From: Gammaproteobacteria bacterium | GTDB taxonomy: Bacteria > Pseudomonadota > Gammaproteobacteria > Eutrophobiales > Eutrophobiaceae | NCBI GenBank assembly: GCA_003645215.1 | Contig: QNEM01000079.1 | Location: forward strand, 1 to 8,350 | Direction of reading: 5' to 3' | Length of the DNA stretch: 8,350 bases | Shown: positions 6,987 to 8,350 of the stretch, one piece after another | Layout: each line of letters opens with the position of its first letter | Numbering within the stretch: position 1 is the first letter of the stretch | Made by a program: the position numbers and the translations under genes | Notes under the pieces: model-generated | What the model was told of the DNA's origin: nothing | The model's input: the letters and a program-made list of their open reading frames with translations, nothing else | Database searches by the model: none

Positions 6987-7003
6987 AAAAAATGATCTGT
7001 CAT
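6986..7003 (-). terminator. Weak terminator candidate after the DUF4124 gene
   Basis: On the minus strand ATGA (7003-7000), loop CAGA, TCAT (6995-6992) is followed by T's down to 6986. A 4-bp stem with a good T run is weak by normal standards. It is placed as expected, 4 bases after the DUF4124 stop codon, and overlaps the last base of the Rieske stop codon on the other strand. Confidence 0.3.
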
Positions 7004-7007
7004 ACAT

Positions 7008-7265
7008 TTAATCATCCACGGGTATTGAAGGGACAATATTTGCGTCACTGGTATATTCCAGATTCTCGTACGGTGTTTTACCAGTGGGTGGATGGTCAGT
7101 AATCTGCCATTGACCGTTCGCATCCTGCCATTTATATACCTGTGTTTTTGTCGGGGCAGGTTCAAGTGGTGTGTCTTTTACCCACGGCTGCCAGACCTCA
7201 GGATTAAGATATAAATATGCCCCTGCTCCTGATAATGCGATTAACAATATAATAATAAATTTCAT
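7008..7265 (-). CDS. Membrane-anchored DUF4124 protein, 85 residues
   Basis: Residues 2-20 (KFIIILLIALSGAGAYLYL) form a hydrophobic segment after a positive N-terminus: a signal anchor or uncleaved signal peptide. There is no lipobox cysteine, so it is not a lipoprotein. Residues about 42-62 (QVYKWQDANGQWQITDHPP and onward) match the start of DUF4124, a short domain typified by YKWxDxxGxxxxSDxPP that is common in proteobacterial envelope proteins and of unknown function. The rest is short, polar and proline-rich. By topology the domain should face the periplasm. GCAGG lies about 10 bases before the ATG at 7265. It is convergent with the Rieske gene (21 bases between stops) and divergent from the kinase gene. 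Its role is unknown. Confidence 0.8.
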   Translation of the reverse strand: MKFIIILLIALSGAGAYLYLNPEVWQPWVKDTPLEPAPTKTQVYKWQDANGQWQITDHPPTGKTPYENLEYTSDANIVPSIPVDD

Positions 7266-7414
7266 TTTCTAAAAACCTGCTAAATGGTTATTTCACCTAT
7301 TTTTTCATAGAGTTATTGCATTTATCTCATATTTTCCTTGTAATTGTCATTAAATACGTCAAATATTAGGATTTTCAGGTGTTTAACAAGAAAAGTTAAG
7401 GACATATCATCGTC

Positions 7415-7443
7415 TTGGGGGATAGAAATACATTAGCTTAAAT
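7415..7443 (+). promoter_or_regulatory. Weak sigma-70-like promoter candidate for the kinase gene
   Basis: TTGGGG (7415-7420), a 17-base spacer and TTAAAT (7438-7443) would start a transcript about 30 bases before the kinase ATG. Only 3 of 6 and 4 of 6 positions match the consensus boxes, and in AT-rich DNA this can arise by chance. The remainder of the 7266-7480 gap, which must also hold the promoter of the divergent DUF4124 gene, shows only a 5-bp TTAAC/GTTAA inverted repeat near 7383-7399 and nothing else I can support. Confidence 0.22.
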
Positions 7444-7480
7444 ACCTCTGAAGCACCATTTGCGGCGGTCGTAATATTTA

Positions 7481-8350
7481 ATGAGTAAGAAAAAAAGCAA
7501 ACACCATTTAAATTCGCTAAAACCTGGCTATAGAATTCATTGGTACGAAATCATTGAAATTCTTGGAGAAGGTGGTTTCGGGATCACCTATCTCGCGCGG
7601 GATGTTAATCTCAACCATGAAGTCGCGATAAAAGAATATATGCCCTCCGATCTGGCTACTCGTAATGACGATGATGGATCAGTGCACCCAATCTCCTCTG
7701 AAAAAGAAGAAACCTATCACTGGGGCCTGGAACGCTTCCTGGAGGAAGCGAAAACCATTGCCCAATTCCAGCACCCGAACATCGTCAGGGTTCGTAGCGT
7801 CTTTGAAGCAAACAACACTGCTTATATGGTCATGGATTACGAAATGGGTGAAAGCCTGCATGAAATATTAATGCGCAGAAAAACCCTTGTTGAAGAAGAT
7901 ATAAAAAATATTATTTCACCCATCATCGATGGCATCCGGCTAGTTCATGCTGCCGGAATCATCCATAGGGACATCAAACCGGCAAATATCTTCCTCAGGA
8001 TAGATGGGGACCCCGTACTGCTGGATTTTGGCTCAGCCCGTGAATCACTGGGCCTTTCTGAGCAATCAATGACCAGTATTGTCTCCAGGGGATATGCACC
8101 GATAGAACAACATAATACCGGGGACGAACTACAGGGTTCCTGGACAGATATCTATTCCCTCGGCGCGACCCTGTATCGTTGCGTTGCAGGTGTGCCTCCC
8201 TCAGATGCCATTGATAGAAGCGCATCCATCAGCCTGGCATCAAGAGATACCTATGTTTCCGCCCTGGAGTTTGGCGAGGGTCAATATTCAGAAGGATTAC
8301 TTCAGGCTATTGATTACGCCATGCAATTCAAATTACAGGACAGGCCACAA
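7481..8350 (+). CDS. Hanks-type Ser/Thr protein kinase, N-terminal 290 residues (partial)
   Basis: A eukaryote-like protein kinase, expected to phosphorylate Ser/Thr in partner proteins. The frame is open from 7481 to the window edge (290 codons). Motifs present: Gly-rich loop GEGGFG (29-34), beta-3 lysine K51 in VAIKEY, alpha-C glutamate around E88-E89, catalytic loop HRDIKPANI (H162, D164, K166, N169), DFG (182-184), a variant APE as APIEQ (206-210), D223 in TDIYSLGA and R288 near the end of the C-lobe. All catalytic residues are intact, so it should be active. About 30 residues lie between K51 and the alpha-C helix (EYMPSDLATRNDDDG and on), a feature I associate with a bacterial subfamily bearing IKEY. 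The N-terminus is short, basic and without a membrane segment; anything beyond the kinase domain is outside. A TAA two codons upstream fixes the ATG as earliest start; the Shine-Dalgarno is poor. Confidence 0.94.
   Translation, partial: MSKKKSKHHLNSLKPGYRIHWYEIIEILGEGGFGITYLARDVNLNHEVAIKEYMPSDLATRNDDDGSVHPISSEKEETYHWGLERFLEEAKTIAQFQHPNIVRVRSVFEANNTAYMVMDYEMGESLHEILMRRKTLVEEDIKNIISPIIDGIRLVHAAGIIHRDIKPANIFLRIDGDPVLLDFGSARESLGLSEQSMTSIVSRGYAPIEQHNTGDELQGSWTDIYSLGATLYRCVAGVPPSDAIDRSASISLASRDTYVSALEFGEGQYSEGLLQAIDYAMQFKLQDRPQ

Noticed and set aside
6980..7165. 61-codon minus-strand ORF overlapping the DUF4124 gene
   Set aside because: It overlaps the DUF4124 frame, has no motif, and runs into the Rieske gene end. 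The DUF4124 frame has the signal anchor and domain match.
7665..7871. Short ORFs on both strands within the kinase gene
   Set aside because: They are shadows of the kinase frame, which carries every expected catalytic motif in this stretch.
1..8350. CRISPR arrays, insertion sequences, tRNA genes, phage or defence modules
   Set aside because: I saw no regularly spaced repeats, transposase motifs, tRNA-like cloverleafs or defence-type proteins; the only tandem repeat is the contiguous 15-bp one without spacers.

Overview
The window looks like chromosomal DNA of a gammaproteobacterium of moderate GC content. The basis is protein similarity: CarA, CarB, GreA, RlmE and FtsH all read very close to the Escherichia coli proteins as I remember them, with catalytic residues at the same or nearly the same numbers. 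The gene order carA-carB-greA-rlmE-ftsH is also a known gammaproteobacterial arrangement. I cannot name a genus.

Positions 1-6461 are a compact minus-strand cluster, in transcription order carA, carB, greA, rlmE, ftsH (cut by the window start). Gaps are 5, 69, 20 and 47 bases, so co-transcription is likely. It joins carbamoyl phosphate synthesis (arginine and pyrimidine precursor) to transcript cleavage (GreA), 23S rRNA 2'-O-methylation (RlmE) and membrane proteolysis (FtsH). carA and ftsH both appear to start at TTG with a good Shine-Dalgarno. The 69-base carB-greA gap is filled by a degenerate 15-bp tandem repeat. On the transcribed strand this keeps a 26-codon frame open; the frame overlaps the carB stop as ATGA and ends inside the start of greA.

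Positions 6462-6641 are the carA leader and a divergent intergenic region. A near-perfect intrinsic terminator pointing toward carA ends 9 bases before the carA Shine-Dalgarno. Upstream of it lie a second hairpin and a possible 15-codon leader ORF whose stop touches that hairpin. This resembles a transcription attenuator for the operon, which is an inference.

Positions 6642-8350 hold three genes unrelated to the cluster: a small Rieske [2Fe-2S] protein (+), a convergent membrane-anchored DUF4124 protein (-), and the N-terminal 290 residues of a Hanks-type Ser/Thr protein kinase (+) that runs off the window.

Most of the window is ordinary core genome. I see no CRISPR array, insertion sequence, tRNA, rRNA or prophage. 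The parts worth a second look are the carB-greA repeat ORF, the carA leader and, outside the window, the rest of the kinase.
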